64,000 nucleotides of DNA from JBBRHQ01 sp963725315 (GTDB lineage: Bacteria; Actinomycetota; Thermoleophilia; Solirubrobacterales; 70-9), in NCBI GenBank assembly GCA_963725315.1, contig CAVRYA010000007.1, positions 186,001 through 250,000 on the forward strand, written 5' to 3'. How positions within the stretch are numbered: position 1 is the first letter of the stretch; each line of letters opens with the position of its first letter. This document shows, piece after piece, positions 8,516-16,404 of this stretch. The notes beneath the pieces were generated by a model, which worked only from the letters and a program-made list of their open reading frames with translations, was not told the DNA's origin and did not search any database. Made by a program: the position numbers and the translations under genes.

Positions 8516-9460
8516 GTGGCCGGCACTCATCATCACTCCGAGCGCGGCCAGGCCAGCGTCGAGTGGATCGGTCTGGTTCTCCTCGTCTGCCTCTCCTTTG
8601 CGGGGCTGCTGGCCGCCGGACTGAGGCCGCCGGGGGCGTCGCTCGGCCGGGCGATAGCCGGGCGGATCCTCTGCGCCGTCTCCTTCGAGGGCTACTGCGG
8701 CCAGGTCGGTGGCCTCGTCTCCGCCTACGGCGAGGAGGTCACCGGGATCGTCCGCGAGCAGGCTCCCAGCCTCGCCTACGAGCAGGGAATGCGGGCGCTT
8801 CCCGTCGACTACCGCCGCTGCCGCGATCCGGCCTGCGGCGATGGCCCCCGGAGCGGGATCGTCACCCGCTCGGCGGCCGGGGAGCCCGTTGCCGCATTCG
8901 TCCACGTGCTCGACTGCCGGGCGGGTTCGGCCGCCGAGACGGAGGTGGCCGGCGGCGACTGCTCGGGCTCGCGGATGGGCAACCTCTACCTCGAGTACTG
9001 GACCTATTACGCGGACAGCGCGACCCTCCGCGGTGTCCCGGTAGCGGGGTCCGTCGGCTTTCATCACGATGACTGGGAGGGGGCGGAGATCCGCATCGGC
9101 ACCGACGGCGAGGTCGCCGAGCGGGCCTCCTCGCACAACGGCTTCAACTACGAGCAGGGTCCCTGGAACTGGGGCTCGGACGCCGGCATCGGGGTGCTGC
9201 GGGACCTCAGCGAGCTGGTCGGCGCCCGCCCCGAGGGCGGCTGGGGCCCGCGGACCGGCTGGCTGTTCGTCTCCGGCGGCTCGCACGCCGGCAACGCGAA
9301 GGCCGACCCGTCGGACGTCGGCCGCCTCACCCCCGGCCGCCGCCTGCTCCTCGTACCCCTGGAGCCGATCGCCGCGAGCGGGGAGCGGCCCAGCTTCGCG
9401 ATCCCCCCGCCCTGGCGCAAGCGGCTCTGGAGCGACCCGGAGGCCCAGGGCACCGACTGA
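8516..9460 (+). CDS. TadE-like N-anchored extracytoplasmic protein of unknown function
   Basis: 314 aa, GTG start. Residues 11-38 read GQASVEW followed by a hydrophobic helix, the N-terminal anchor pattern of TadE/TadG-like and class III pilin-like proteins. The rest (about 270 residues) is a soluble domain with four to six cysteines and a segment YLEYWTYYAD...FHHDDWEG (about 160-187) that resembles Vps62-like domains. It includes WEG and a later SHNGFNYEQGPWNWG. I know no characterised member with this architecture. It is monocistronic and converges with the SDR gene ending at 9473. Likely exported and membrane-tethered; function unknown. Confidence 0.75.
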   Translation: MAGTHHHSERGQASVEWIGLVLLVCLSFAGLLAAGLRPPGASLGRAIAGRILCAVSFEGYCGQVGGLVSAYGEEVTGIVREQAPSLAYEQGMRALPVDYRRCRDPACGDGPRSGIVTRSAAGEPVAAFVHVLDCRAGSAAETEVAGGDCSGSRMGNLYLEYWTYYADSATLRGVPVAGSVGFHHDDWEGAEIRIGTDGEVAERASSHNGFNYEQGPWNWGSDAGIGVLRDLSELVGARPEGGWGPRTGWLFVSGGSHAGNAKADPSDVGRLTPGRRLLLVPLEPIAASGERPSFAIPPPWRKRLWSDPEAQGTD

Positions 9461-9472
9461 GCCGAGCCGTCC

Positions 9473-10234
9473 TTACTTCGGCGGCATCCGTAGGGCGCCG
9501 TCGAGGCGGATCGTCTCACCGTTCAGCATCGGGTTGGCGACGATCTGGGAGACCAGCTCGGCGTACTCCTGCGGCTGGCCGAGGCGCGAGGGGAAGGGCA
9601 CGCCTGCTCCTAGGGCCTGGCGGGCCTCCTCGGGGAGCGCCGCCAGCAGCGGCGTGTCGAAGAGGCCGGGGGCGATCGTCATCACCCGAATCCCGCGCGA
9701 GGCCAGGTCGCGGGCTGCGGGTAGGGTCATGCTGACGATGCCTCCCTTCGAGGCGGCGTAGGCGACCTGGCCGATCTGGCCGTCGTAGGCGGCAATCGAG
9801 GCGGTGTTGACGCAGACGCCACGCTCCTCGCCCTCGTCGGGGTCGTTGGCGCTCATCGCGGCGGAGGCGATCCGCAGCACGTTGAAGGTGCCGATCAGGT
9901 TGACCTTGACGACGTTGGAGAAGAACTCGAGGTTGTGGGGCCCGCCCTTGTGGGCGACCCGCTCGGCCCAGCCGATGCCTGCGCAGCAGACCGATATGCG
10001 CAGCCCGCCCTCGCCCTCCGCAGCCTTGGCCACGGCCGCGGAGACCGCGTCCTCATCGGTGACGTCGGTGGCCACGAAGCTGGCGCCGATCTCCTCCGCC
10101 AGCGCCTCGCCCTTCTCGGCGTTGAGGTCGGCGATCACGACGCTCGCGCCGGCCTCCGCCAGCGCCCTCGCGGTGGCCTCGCCGAGGCCCGATGCCCCGC
10201 CCGCCACCAGCGCCGCTTTGCCCTTCGGGTCCAT
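9473..10234 (-). CDS. SDR family oxidoreductase (3-hydroxyacyl-CoA dehydrogenase type)
   Basis: A classical short-chain dehydrogenase of 253 aa. It has the cofactor motif GGASGLG (residues 12-18), the acidic ADLNAEK end of beta-2 (NAD preference), CCAGIGWAE in place of NNAG, a Ser in VNTASIAAYDG, and the catalytic YAASKGG. The overall pattern, including GLFDTPLLAALPEEAR, resembles type II 3-hydroxyacyl-CoA dehydrogenases (HSD17B10 group), which act in beta-oxidation. The exact substrate is inferred. A TAGTCT box 10 nt upstream of the ATG suggests a near-leaderless transcript. It converges with the preceding gene. Confidence 0.9.
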   Translation of the reverse strand: MDPKGKAALVAGGASGLGEATARALAEAGASVVIADLNAEKGEALAEEIGASFVATDVTDEDAVSAAVAKAAEGEGGLRISVCCAGIGWAERVAHKGGPHNLEFFSNVVKVNLIGTFNVLRIASAAMSANDPDEGEERGVCVNTASIAAYDGQIGQVAYAASKGGIVSMTLPAARDLASRGIRVMTIAPGLFDTPLLAALPEEARQALGAGVPFPSRLGQPQEYAELVSQIVANPMLNGETIRLDGALRMPPK

Positions 10235-10288
10235 TCGGCGCGGGAGACTACCTTGGGCGCTGAGGGCCGTGTCTCGCCGAGGCGCTCC

Positions 10289-11125
10289 TCAATGGCGGGC
10301 GAGCACGGCCATCGCCAGCTCGATCCGGCCCTCCTCGACGTTTCGCGCCAGCCCGGCCATCCGGGCGTCGAACTCGGGCATCAGGAGCGAGAGGTCGACA
10401 CCCTCGACTCCGCTGCTCATCCCCTCCGCGCCGGACCCCGCCACGGCACCGATGCGGGCGACGACCTCGGCTCCTTGAAGCCATTCGAGAATCTCGAAGC
10501 CGGCCACGGCGACCATCTCCTCGACCTGACCGCGGGGGACGACGGAGCTCTGCTCGGAGCCGTCGGCCCAAGGGACCGGGTAGTGGAGGTCCGGGCCGCC
10601 CGGGCCCTCGACCGCCTCGTATATCGCGAGCTTGCCGCCTGCGACGAGCACGCGGTTCGTCTCGGCCAGCATCGCCGGCTTGTCCTCGACGCTCGGCCAG
10701 ACGGCCTGAGTGATCGCGAAGTCGAAGCTGGCGTCGTCGAAGGGCATGTTCCGCGCGTCGCCTCGCACCACCACAACCGCGTCCGCCATCCCGGCGCGGC
10801 GGTTCAGCTCCTCGCTCAGCGCGCAGAAGCGGGCCGTCGGGTCGAGTGCGGTGAGGGAGGCGCCGAAATGGCGGGCGAGGGTGCGGGCAGGTCCGCCGAT
10901 TCCCGCGCCCACGTCCAGGACCCGGGCTCCCTTCCCGATCCCGGCCAGGTCGGCCAACGCAAGCGTCGCCGCGCGGCCCAGGCCGTGGAACTCGTCGAGC
11001 GCCGCGAGATCGTCGGGGTCGAGCGGATCGGTTGGCCTGCCGGCCGCCGCCAGGGCCCCGAGAACGACTTCCGAGAGGTCGGCGGGTCCGCTCGCATAGT
11101 AGTCCTGCGCGTCGCGGTCGCTCAC
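10289..11125 (-). CDS. SAM-dependent methyltransferase (sarcosine/dimethylglycine-type)
   Basis: A class I methyltransferase of 278 aa. Motif I is VLDVGAGIGGPARTLA (about 79-94), followed by an acidic LTALDPT strand and a FDFAITQAVWPSVED motif IV. The short N-terminal YYASG segment and the GIGGPAR motif resemble glycine/sarcosine/dimethylglycine N-methyltransferases and related ubiE-like enzymes. It lies divergently upstream of egtB. Supplying a trimethylated amino acid is possible, but EgtD already covers histidine, so no role in ergothioneine synthesis is claimed. The GTG at 11125 has a TATCGT box 6 nt upstream, indicating leaderless transcription. Confidence 0.82.
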   Translation of the reverse strand: MSDRDAQDYYASGPADLSEVVLGALAAAGRPTDPLDPDDLAALDEFHGLGRAATLALADLAGIGKGARVLDVGAGIGGPARTLARHFGASLTALDPTARFCALSEELNRRAGMADAVVVVRGDARNMPFDDASFDFAITQAVWPSVEDKPAMLAETNRVLVAGGKLAIYEAVEGPGGPDLHYPVPWADGSEQSSVVPRGQVEEMVAVAGFEILEWLQGAEVVARIGAVAGSGAEGMSSGVEGVDLSLLMPEFDARMAGLARNVEEGRIELAMAVLARH

Positions 11126-11181
11126 GTCTCAACGATAGTGCCAGACCGGCCGCGCGGTAGGGTTCCCTGATCGCACCGGAG

Positions 11182-12381
11182 GTGACGGCCAACCCAAAGG
11201 CAGCGATCGCGGAGCGTCTTGGAGAAGCGCGGCAGCGCACCCTGGCGCTGGTCGAGCCGCTCTCCGACGAGCAGCTCAACCGGGTCTACTCGCCGATCCT
11301 CAGCCCGCTGGTCTGGGACCTCGGGCACATCGCCAACTTCGAGGAGCTCTGGTTGGTGCAGACGATCGGCGGTCGCGAGCCGCTGCGGGGCGACCTCGGG
11401 CGCTTCTACGACGCGATCGAGAACCCGCGCCGCAGCCGCGGCGAGCTGCCGATCCTGCGCTCCGGCGAGGTCCAGCCCTACATGGACGCGGTCCGGGATC
11501 GCACCCTCGAGGTGCTCGCCGAGGTCGATCTCTCCGACCCGTGCGACCGGCTCCTCCACGACGGCTTCGTCTACGAGCTGCTGCTCGCCCACGAGCACCA
11601 GCACAACGAGACGATGCTGCAGCTACTGCAGATGGTCGATTCCTATGAGCCCTCCGAGAGCGACCCCGCGCCGGCTCGCGAGCCGGCGCCGCCCGGCCCG
11701 GAGATGGTTGCGATCCCCGGCGGCGAGCACGAGGTCGGCGCCGCGGCATCGGGCTTCGCCTACGACAACGAGCGGCCCCGCCACACGGTCGAGCTGAGGC
11801 CCTTCCTGATCGACCGCACCCCGGTCAGCAACGGCCGCTACGCGGATTTCGTCGCCGAGACCGGCGCCGAGCCGCCGCTCTACTGGGAGCGCGACGGGGA
11901 GGGGGGATGGGCCCGCCGGGCGATGGGGAGGACGGAGCCGCTCGATCCCGGCCACCCGGTCGTCCACGTCAGCTTCGAGGACGCGCAGGACTTCGCCCGC
12001 TGGGAGGGCAAGCGGCTCCCCAGCGAGCACGAGTGGGAGGCTGCCTGCGCAGGGGCCAACGCCGATCGCGCCAATTTCGACCAGCTCTCCTTCGGGATGG
12101 CCCCGGCCGGCGCCTACCCGGACGGGGCCTCGGACTGCGGGGCCGTGCAGATGCTCGGCGACGTCTGGGAGTGGACCTCCTCGGACTTCACCGCCTACCC
12201 CGGGTTCGAGGCCTTTCCCTACCGCGAGTACTCCGAGGTCTTCTTCGGCCCCGCCCACAAGGTGTTGCGCGGCGGCTCCTGGGCGACCCGCCGCGACGTG
12301 ATCCGGCCCAGCTTCCGCAACTGGGACCTCCCGGAGCGGCGCCAGATCTTCGCCGGCGTCCGCTGCGCGAAGGACGCCTGA
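11182..12381 (+). CDS. egtB: Ergothioneine biosynthesis sulfoxide synthase EgtB
   Basis: A non-haem iron enzyme of 399 aa. It joins a thiol donor to the C2 of hercynine's imidazole by oxygen-dependent sulfoxide formation in ergothioneine biosynthesis. The N-terminal DinB-like domain carries the iron ligands: H49 in DLGHIANFEE, and H137 with H141 in HEHQHNE (the HX3HXE motif). The C-terminal half is the formylglycine-generating-enzyme-like fold, with GEVWEWTSS-type GDVWEWTSS, KVLRGGSWATR and a RPSFRNWD ending. The GTG start has a GGAGGT ribosome-binding site a few bases upstream. It is followed 51 nt later by egtD. No egtA, egtC or egtE is seen nearby. Confidence 0.95.
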   Translation: MTANPKAAIAERLGEARQRTLALVEPLSDEQLNRVYSPILSPLVWDLGHIANFEELWLVQTIGGREPLRGDLGRFYDAIENPRRSRGELPILRSGEVQPYMDAVRDRTLEVLAEVDLSDPCDRLLHDGFVYELLLAHEHQHNETMLQLLQMVDSYEPSESDPAPAREPAPPGPEMVAIPGGEHEVGAAASGFAYDNERPRHTVELRPFLIDRTPVSNGRYADFVAETGAEPPLYWERDGEGGWARRAMGRTEPLDPGHPVVHVSFEDAQDFARWEGKRLPSEHEWEAACAGANADRANFDQLSFGMAPAGAYPDGASDCGAVQMLGDVWEWTSSDFTAYPGFEAFPYREYSEVFFGPAHKVLRGGSWATRRDVIRPSFRNWDLPERRQIFAGVRCAKDA

Positions 12382-12432
12382 GCCGAGTGATCTGAAACGA
12401 ATCGGCACCCGCAAGGACGAACTGAGAGCGCT

Positions 12433-13419
12433 TTGGAACCCCGGACGGCCGAGCGAATATCGATCGAGGTGCACCTGCCCGCCGACGGCGGCGACGATCT
12501 CGCCTCCGACGCGCGCCTGGGGCTCGCCCGCGAGCTGAAGGAGCTGCCGCCCAAGTACTTCTACGACGAGCGGGGCTCGCAGCTCTTCGAGCAGATCACC
12601 GAGCTGCCCGAGTACTACCCGACACGGGCCGAGCGCTCGATCCTCGAGTCGCGTGGGGACGAGGTGATCGCCGCCGCCGGGGGCCCCGTCACCCTGATCG
12701 AGCTCGGCTCGGGCTCGGCCGCGAAGACCCGTCATCTGCTCGACGCGATGCAGGGAGCGGGCTGCCTCGAGACCTACGCGCCGGTCGACATCTCCGAGGA
12801 GATCACCCGCGAGACGGCCGAGCGCCTGGCGGCCGAGTACCCGGGGCTCGAGGTCAGCGGCGTGGTCTGCGACTTCGAGCAGCACCTGGAGCGGATCTCG
12901 GTCGACGGGCCGCGGCTAATCGCCTTCCTCGGCGGCACGATCGGCAACTTCTACCCGGCTCCGCGCCGCGAGTTCCTGGCCCGGATCGCGGAGCTGCTCG
13001 GACCCGAGGACCGGCTGCTGCTCGGCACCGACCTGGTCAAGGAGACCGCGCGGCTGGAGGCCGCCTACGACGACGCTGCCGGGATCACGGCCGAGTTCAA
13101 CAAGAACGTGCTCCACGTGCTCAACCGCGAGCTCGATGCGGACTTCGAGGTCGAGACCTTCGAGCACCGTGCCTTCTTCGACGCCACCAACTCCTGGATC
13201 GACATCCGCCTCCGCTCGCTGGCCCAGCAGTCGGTGCGGTTGGCGGGCATCAGCATGACGGTCGATTTCGAGCACGGCGAGGAGATCCGCACCGAGATCT
13301 CCTGCAAGTTCACCCGGCCCGCCCTGGAGCGGATCTACTCGACTGCCGGGCTCGAGATGACCGGCTGGTTCACCGATCCCGACCGCGACTTCGCGCTCTC
13401 TTTGGCGCGCGCCGCCTAG
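12433..13419 (+). CDS. egtD: L-histidine N-alpha-methyltransferase EgtD
   Basis: A 328-aa SAM-dependent enzyme that trimethylates L-histidine to hercynine, the first step of ergothioneine synthesis. It has the diagnostic YFYDERGSQLFEQITELPEYY segment (about 38-58), the SAM site IELGSGSAAKTRHLL, YAPVDISEE, and FLGGTIGNFYPAPRREFL. The length matches the family. The start is the TTG at 12433 (MEPRTAER); no strong ribosome-binding site is visible and the 51-nt gap to egtB suggests co-transcription. A double-hairpin repeat begins right at its stop codon and may also act as a transcript end. Confidence 0.96.
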   Translation: MEPRTAERISIEVHLPADGGDDLASDARLGLARELKELPPKYFYDERGSQLFEQITELPEYYPTRAERSILESRGDEVIAAAGGPVTLIELGSGSAAKTRHLLDAMQGAGCLETYAPVDISEEITRETAERLAAEYPGLEVSGVVCDFEQHLERISVDGPRLIAFLGGTIGNFYPAPRREFLARIAELLGPEDRLLLGTDLVKETARLEAAYDDAAGITAEFNKNVLHVLNRELDADFEVETFEHRAFFDATNSWIDIRLRSLAQQSVRLAGISMTVDFEHGEEIRTEISCKFTRPALERIYSTAGLEMTGWFTDPDRDFALSLARAA

Positions 13420-13482
13420 GGAATAACTTGCGGCGGCTTCGCCGCCTTACATGCCTCTGCCGGCGCTAACACCGCGCCGGCA
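13419..13482. repeat. Double-hairpin dispersed repeat (copy at egtD 3' end)
   Basis: It contains two hairpins: GGCGGC-ttc-GCCGCC type, then GCCGGCGC-taacacc-GCGCCGGC type. The same element in opposite orientation occurs in tandem at 46311-46466. Here it lies between convergent genes; no T-run follows. Confidence 0.75.
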
Positions 13483-13494
13483 TTAGACAACTCG

Positions 13495-14106
13495 TCATGC
13501 AGCAAGCGCCGTCGCCAGTGCGTCCCGGCCATTTGCCAGCACCGGCTCGCCATGGGAGACCAGCACCATCTCGACCGGCAGCTCGAGCAGCGGCTCCAGC
13601 TTCTCGCGGAGCTGCGCGATCGTCGCGCTCTGCGGCAACCACGACGCCGGGCACATCCGCAACCCGCCGTCCTCGGCTCCGAGCAGAACGTCCCCCGGGA
13701 TCAGCGCCCTCGCGGCCGCGTCCCAGAGAACGACCTCGGTGCGCGGCCGGGCGACGTGCGCCCGCAGGCCGCCGGGCAGCGGATCTGCGGGCCGGAAGAG
13801 ATCGGTGACCGGGGTGCGGCGCCGGATCGGGGTCGCGTCGGGGGCGTGGGCCCAGACCCGCGTACCAGGGTGGCGGGCGACGATCTCGGCCGCCGAGCGG
13901 GCGTGGTAATGAATCGTGAGGAGGACGTGCAGGCTCGCGTCCTTCGGCGGGGCCAGCCGCTCGAGCTGCTCGGCGGTGAGCAGCGGATCAACCAGGACGA
14001 GGTCTCCGCCGCGCCGCAGGGAGACCGAGCCGACCTCCTCGCCCCACTCCCGGTGAAACGCCGTCCAGCGCCGCACTCCGGGGGCGATCTCTTCGCCGAT
14101 CATCAC
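13495..14106 (-). CDS. Metallo-beta-lactamase-fold protein with degenerate metal motif
   Basis: 203 aa with the MBL-fold layout: an N-terminal beta strand set ending LVLVDPLL, the motif region LTIHYHARSA, a later ALIPGDVLL and a C-terminal LVSHGEPV. The usual HxHxDH is reduced to HYHARS, lacking the Asp and third His, so dinuclear hydrolase activity is doubtful; SHGEP retains a His. The GTG at 14106 overlaps the stop codon of a 36-aa ORF upstream (GTGA), implying translational coupling. An ATG at 14103 is an alternative start. Function unknown. Confidence 0.78.
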   Translation of the reverse strand: MMIGEEIAPGVRRWTAFHREWGEEVGSVSLRRGGDLVLVDPLLTAEQLERLAPPKDASLHVLLTIHYHARSAAEIVARHPGTRVWAHAPDATPIRRRTPVTDLFRPADPLPGGLRAHVARPRTEVVLWDAAARALIPGDVLLGAEDGGLRMCPASWLPQSATIAQLREKLEPLLELPVEMVLVSHGEPVLANGRDALATALAA

Positions 14107-14213
14107 TTCCGCCGGGGCCTGCGGCGGGCGGTCCTGGGCCGCTGGGCGGCCTCGCGCAGCCGGCGCTGATGCTCGAAGGAGTTGGCGATCAGAACGTTTG
14201 CCAGATACCTCAT
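14103..14213 (-). CDS. 36-aa small basic protein upstream of the MBL-fold gene
   Basis: A short ORF starting at ATG 14213 with a very good ribosome-binding site (GGAAAGGAGCC) and reading MRYLANVLIANSF followed by an Arg-rich tail (RRRPRRK). Its stop overlaps the GTG start of the downstream gene. The first 13 residues are apolar and the remainder strongly basic, so a membrane- or nucleic-acid-associated peptide, or a leader peptide coupling translation, are both possible. No family recognised. Confidence 0.55.
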   Translation of the reverse strand: MRYLANVLIANSFEHQRRLREAAQRPRTARRRPRRK

Positions 14214-14261
14214 CTTTGGCTCCTTTCCGGGGGGAAAGCGGTCAACACCGGCATATCCCGT

Positions 14262-14290
14262 TTGCAGGTGTCGCAAACACTAGCTAAAAT
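14262..14290 (+). promoter_or_regulatory. Promoter with overlapping palindromic operator for the CGNR regulator
   Basis: TTGCAG (14262-14267), a 17-bp spacer and TAAAAT (14285-14290) form a good primary-sigma promoter in an unusually AT-rich stretch. A perfect inverted repeat, TTTGC-N7-GCAAA (14261-14277), overlaps the -35 box and could be an operator. The start codon at 14300 lies about 10 nt after the -10 box. Confidence 0.6.
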
Positions 14291-14299
14291 GAATAGCCG

Positions 14300-14851
14300 G
14301 TGTCAAGGGTGAATTCGACAAACGCCGATCCGGCCCTGGAGCTGATCCGGGACTTCGTCAACACCCGCGACGTCGAGGAAGGAACCGACACCGTCGAGGA
14401 CCCTGCGGCGCTGGCGGCATGGGTCGGCGAGAGGGCATCGATCCCGACCCCGGTGCCCGGCCACGCCGAGCACGCCCGGACCCTGGAGCTGCGCGAAGCG
14501 CTGCGGGCGATGCTGCTCGCCAACAACGGGCTCGAGGTCGACCCCGGCGCCCTGGCGCCGCTCGAGGCCGCGGCGGAGCGATCCCGGGTCGCGATCGGAT
14601 TCGACGGTGACCGGGTCCGGGTGGGCCCCGAGCCCGAGGGGCTGGCCGCGTTCGAGGCCCGGCTGCTGCTGGCGGTCGCCGACGCCCAGGCCCGCGGAAG
14701 CTGGGAGCGGATCAAGGCCTGCCCGGCCGGGGACTGCCAGTGGGCCTTTTACGACGAGTCGCGAAACCGCTCCCGGACCTGGTGCTCGATGGAGGTCTGT
14801 GGCAATCGCGCCAAGACCCGCAGCTACCGCCACCGCCACTCCGGCGACTGA
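14300..14851 (+). CDS. CGNR zinc-finger transcriptional regulator (ABATE domain)
   Basis: 183 aa. The N-terminal ABATE-like domain contains the LIRDFVNTRD segment (about 15-24) and an ELREALRAML helix. The C-terminus is the CGNR zinc finger, with cysteines in ACPAGDCQW and CSMEVCGNRAKTRSYRHRH. Proteins of this family are predicted stress-response or catabolic regulators; the ligand is unknown. The start is GTG 14300, with an alternative GTG at 14309. A clear promoter with a palindrome over the -35 box suggests autoregulation. It is divergent from the small ORF/MBL pair, a natural candidate target. Confidence 0.9.
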   Translation: MSRVNSTNADPALELIRDFVNTRDVEEGTDTVEDPAALAAWVGERASIPTPVPGHAEHARTLELREALRAMLLANNGLEVDPGALAPLEAAAERSRVAIGFDGDRVRVGPEPEGLAAFEARLLLAVADAQARGSWERIKACPAGDCQWAFYDESRNRSRTWCSMEVCGNRAKTRSYRHRHSGD

Positions 14852-14865
14852 TCAGGCGCCGGGGA

Positions 14866-15804
14866 TCACCCGGGGGCGAGCGCGTCGATCAGCTCGCCGA
14901 GGCCCTCCGGGGCGGTGATCGGGGTGAGGATCGGCAGCGTCACCCCGCCGGCGACGAACTCCTCGAGGCGCTCCCGCATCTGCTGCGGCGAGCCGAAGAT
15001 GAAGGTCTGCTCGATCAGCTCCCAGGGTGCCGCGGCGATCGCCGCCTCGCGGTCCTTGGCGGCCCAAGCGTCGACCATCTCGGAGATCTCCTCGCCGAAG
15101 CCGAGCCACTCGAAGAAGGCGGCGTAGACGGGGACGGTGACGTAGGAGGCGAACATGAAGCGGGCCAGCGGCTCGACCTGCTCGCGCTCCCCGGGCAGGC
15201 AGAAGAAGCGGCAGAGCAGCTCGAAGTCGCGGGGTGCGCCGGCGATCCCCCCGGCGACCTTTGGCAGCCCGCTCAGCGGCAGGAAGTTGGTGAAGGCGCC
15301 GTCGGCGCGCTCCACGGCAAGCTCGAGCATCTTCCCCCGGAGCGCCGCGAGGACGATCGGCACCCGCATCTCCGGCGCCCGCTCGAGCTTGAACCCGGTC
15401 GGAGCGCGCTCGCCGTCGAGCGCCGAGCGGAGGAAGTCGAGGCTCTCGGCGACCCTGCTCAGGGGCTTGGAGAAGGGGATCCCGTTCCAGCCCTCGACGA
15501 TCCGGTCAGAGGAAGCGCCGATGCCGAGGACGAAGCGCCCGTTGGAGGCGTCGGCCATCGCCGCCGCCTGCTGGGCGAGCAGCGCCGGGCCACGCTGGAA
15601 GACGCCGACGATGCCGGTGCCGAGGCGCGCCTCGCTGGTCCAGGCGGCGCTCAGGGCCAGCGGCGTGAAGCCGTCCGGCCCGTTGGTCTCGCCCGTCCAG
15701 AGGTCGGTGTAGCCCGCCGCCTCGGCCCGGCGGACGTGCTCGGCGTGCTCGGGAAGCGAGATCCCCGGAAGCGGAAGAGTCAGTCCCCAGCGCTGGTCAG
15801 CCAT
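14866..15804 (-). CDS. LLM class F420-dependent oxidoreductase (second paralogue)
   Basis: A 312-aa luciferase-like TIM-barrel enzyme. It has an N-terminal GLTLPLPGI, AEAAGYTDLWTGE, a central GRFVLGIGASSDRIVEGWNGI and a C-terminal FIFGSPQQMRERLEEFVAGG, all typical of F420-dependent LLM proteins. It is shorter than the paralogue at 1815 and lacks the long insert. The substrate is unknown. The ATG has a TAGGGT box 9 nt upstream (15814-15819), pointing to a leaderless or near-leaderless transcript. It converges with the CGNR gene and is divergent from the membrane protein at 15846. Confidence 0.9.
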   Translation of the reverse strand: MADQRWGLTLPLPGISLPEHAEHVRRAEAAGYTDLWTGETNGPDGFTPLALSAAWTSEARLGTGIVGVFQRGPALLAQQAAAMADASNGRFVLGIGASSDRIVEGWNGIPFSKPLSRVAESLDFLRSALDGERAPTGFKLERAPEMRVPIVLAALRGKMLELAVERADGAFTNFLPLSGLPKVAGGIAGAPRDFELLCRFFCLPGEREQVEPLARFMFASYVTVPVYAAFFEWLGFGEEISEMVDAWAAKDREAAIAAAPWELIEQTFIFGSPQQMRERLEEFVAGGVTLPILTPITAPEGLGELIDALAPG

Positions 15805-15845
15805 GCCCGCCGCACCCTATCGCCATCGGATAGTCTCGCCGCCGG

Positions 15846-16328
15846 GTGGATCTCTCACGCCTACAGCGAAGCGAGGTGGTGGGGATGGCCGCGGGGCTGC
15901 TGCTCGCCATCAGCCTCTTCCTGCCCTGGTTCGGGCTCACCGAGGTCCCGGAACGGGTCTCGCAGGGCGCATGGATCTGTGGCGCCGGGAAGTACAGCTG
16001 CACCGCCTGGCAGACCTTCCCGGTCAACCGCTGGCTCTTCCTGCTCGCCGCTGCGGCCCCCTTCATCCTCACCTACCTGGTGGCCTTCAACCAGAAGGGC
16101 AAGTACCCGACCGGGGAGTTCACGATGACCGCCGGGCTGGCGGTGATCGTTCTGGCCGGCTTCAACGGCCTGGTCTCGAAGCCGGGCAGCTCCTTCCAGT
16201 TCGGGATCAGCCTCAAGGTTGGCTTCTGGGTGGCACTGCTGGCTGGTTTTCTGATGGCCGGCGCCGGCGCGATGCGCTCGCTGAAGTCCGGCGGCGGGGC
16301 GCAGCGCAAGCCCCCGGCGACCTATTAA
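15846..16328 (+). CDS. Four-helix integral membrane protein, unknown function
   Basis: 160 aa, GTG start, with a TAGTCT box (15831-15836) 9 nt upstream. Four hydrophobic helices are visible (about residues 9-30, 65-82, 94-110 and 123-142). Two cysteines lie in the loop after helix 1 (ICGAGKYSC), probably outside the cell. A short basic C-terminal tail follows. It resembles small actinobacterial membrane proteins without a named family. The gene is monocistronic, 76 nt before glpX. Confidence 0.75.
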   Translation: MDLSRLQRSEVVGMAAGLLLAISLFLPWFGLTEVPERVSQGAWICGAGKYSCTAWQTFPVNRWLFLLAAAAPFILTYLVAFNQKGKYPTGEFTMTAGLAVIVLAGFNGLVSKPGSSFQFGISLKVGFWVALLAGFLMAGAGAMRSLKSGGGAQRKPPATY

Positions 16329-16391
16329 TGAGCAATCCCACGAACCTGCGTACCCGGATGACGCGCACTCGCGGCCGTGGCATCACTCATC

Positions 16392-16397
16392 TAGGCT
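16392..16397 (+). promoter_or_regulatory. Predicted -10 box (TAGGCT) of glpX, leaderless
   Basis: TAGGCT ends 7 nt before the ATG at 16405, and no ribosome-binding site is present between them, consistent with a leaderless mRNA. Confidence 0.5.
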
Positions 16398-16404
16398 GAC
16401 GCCC

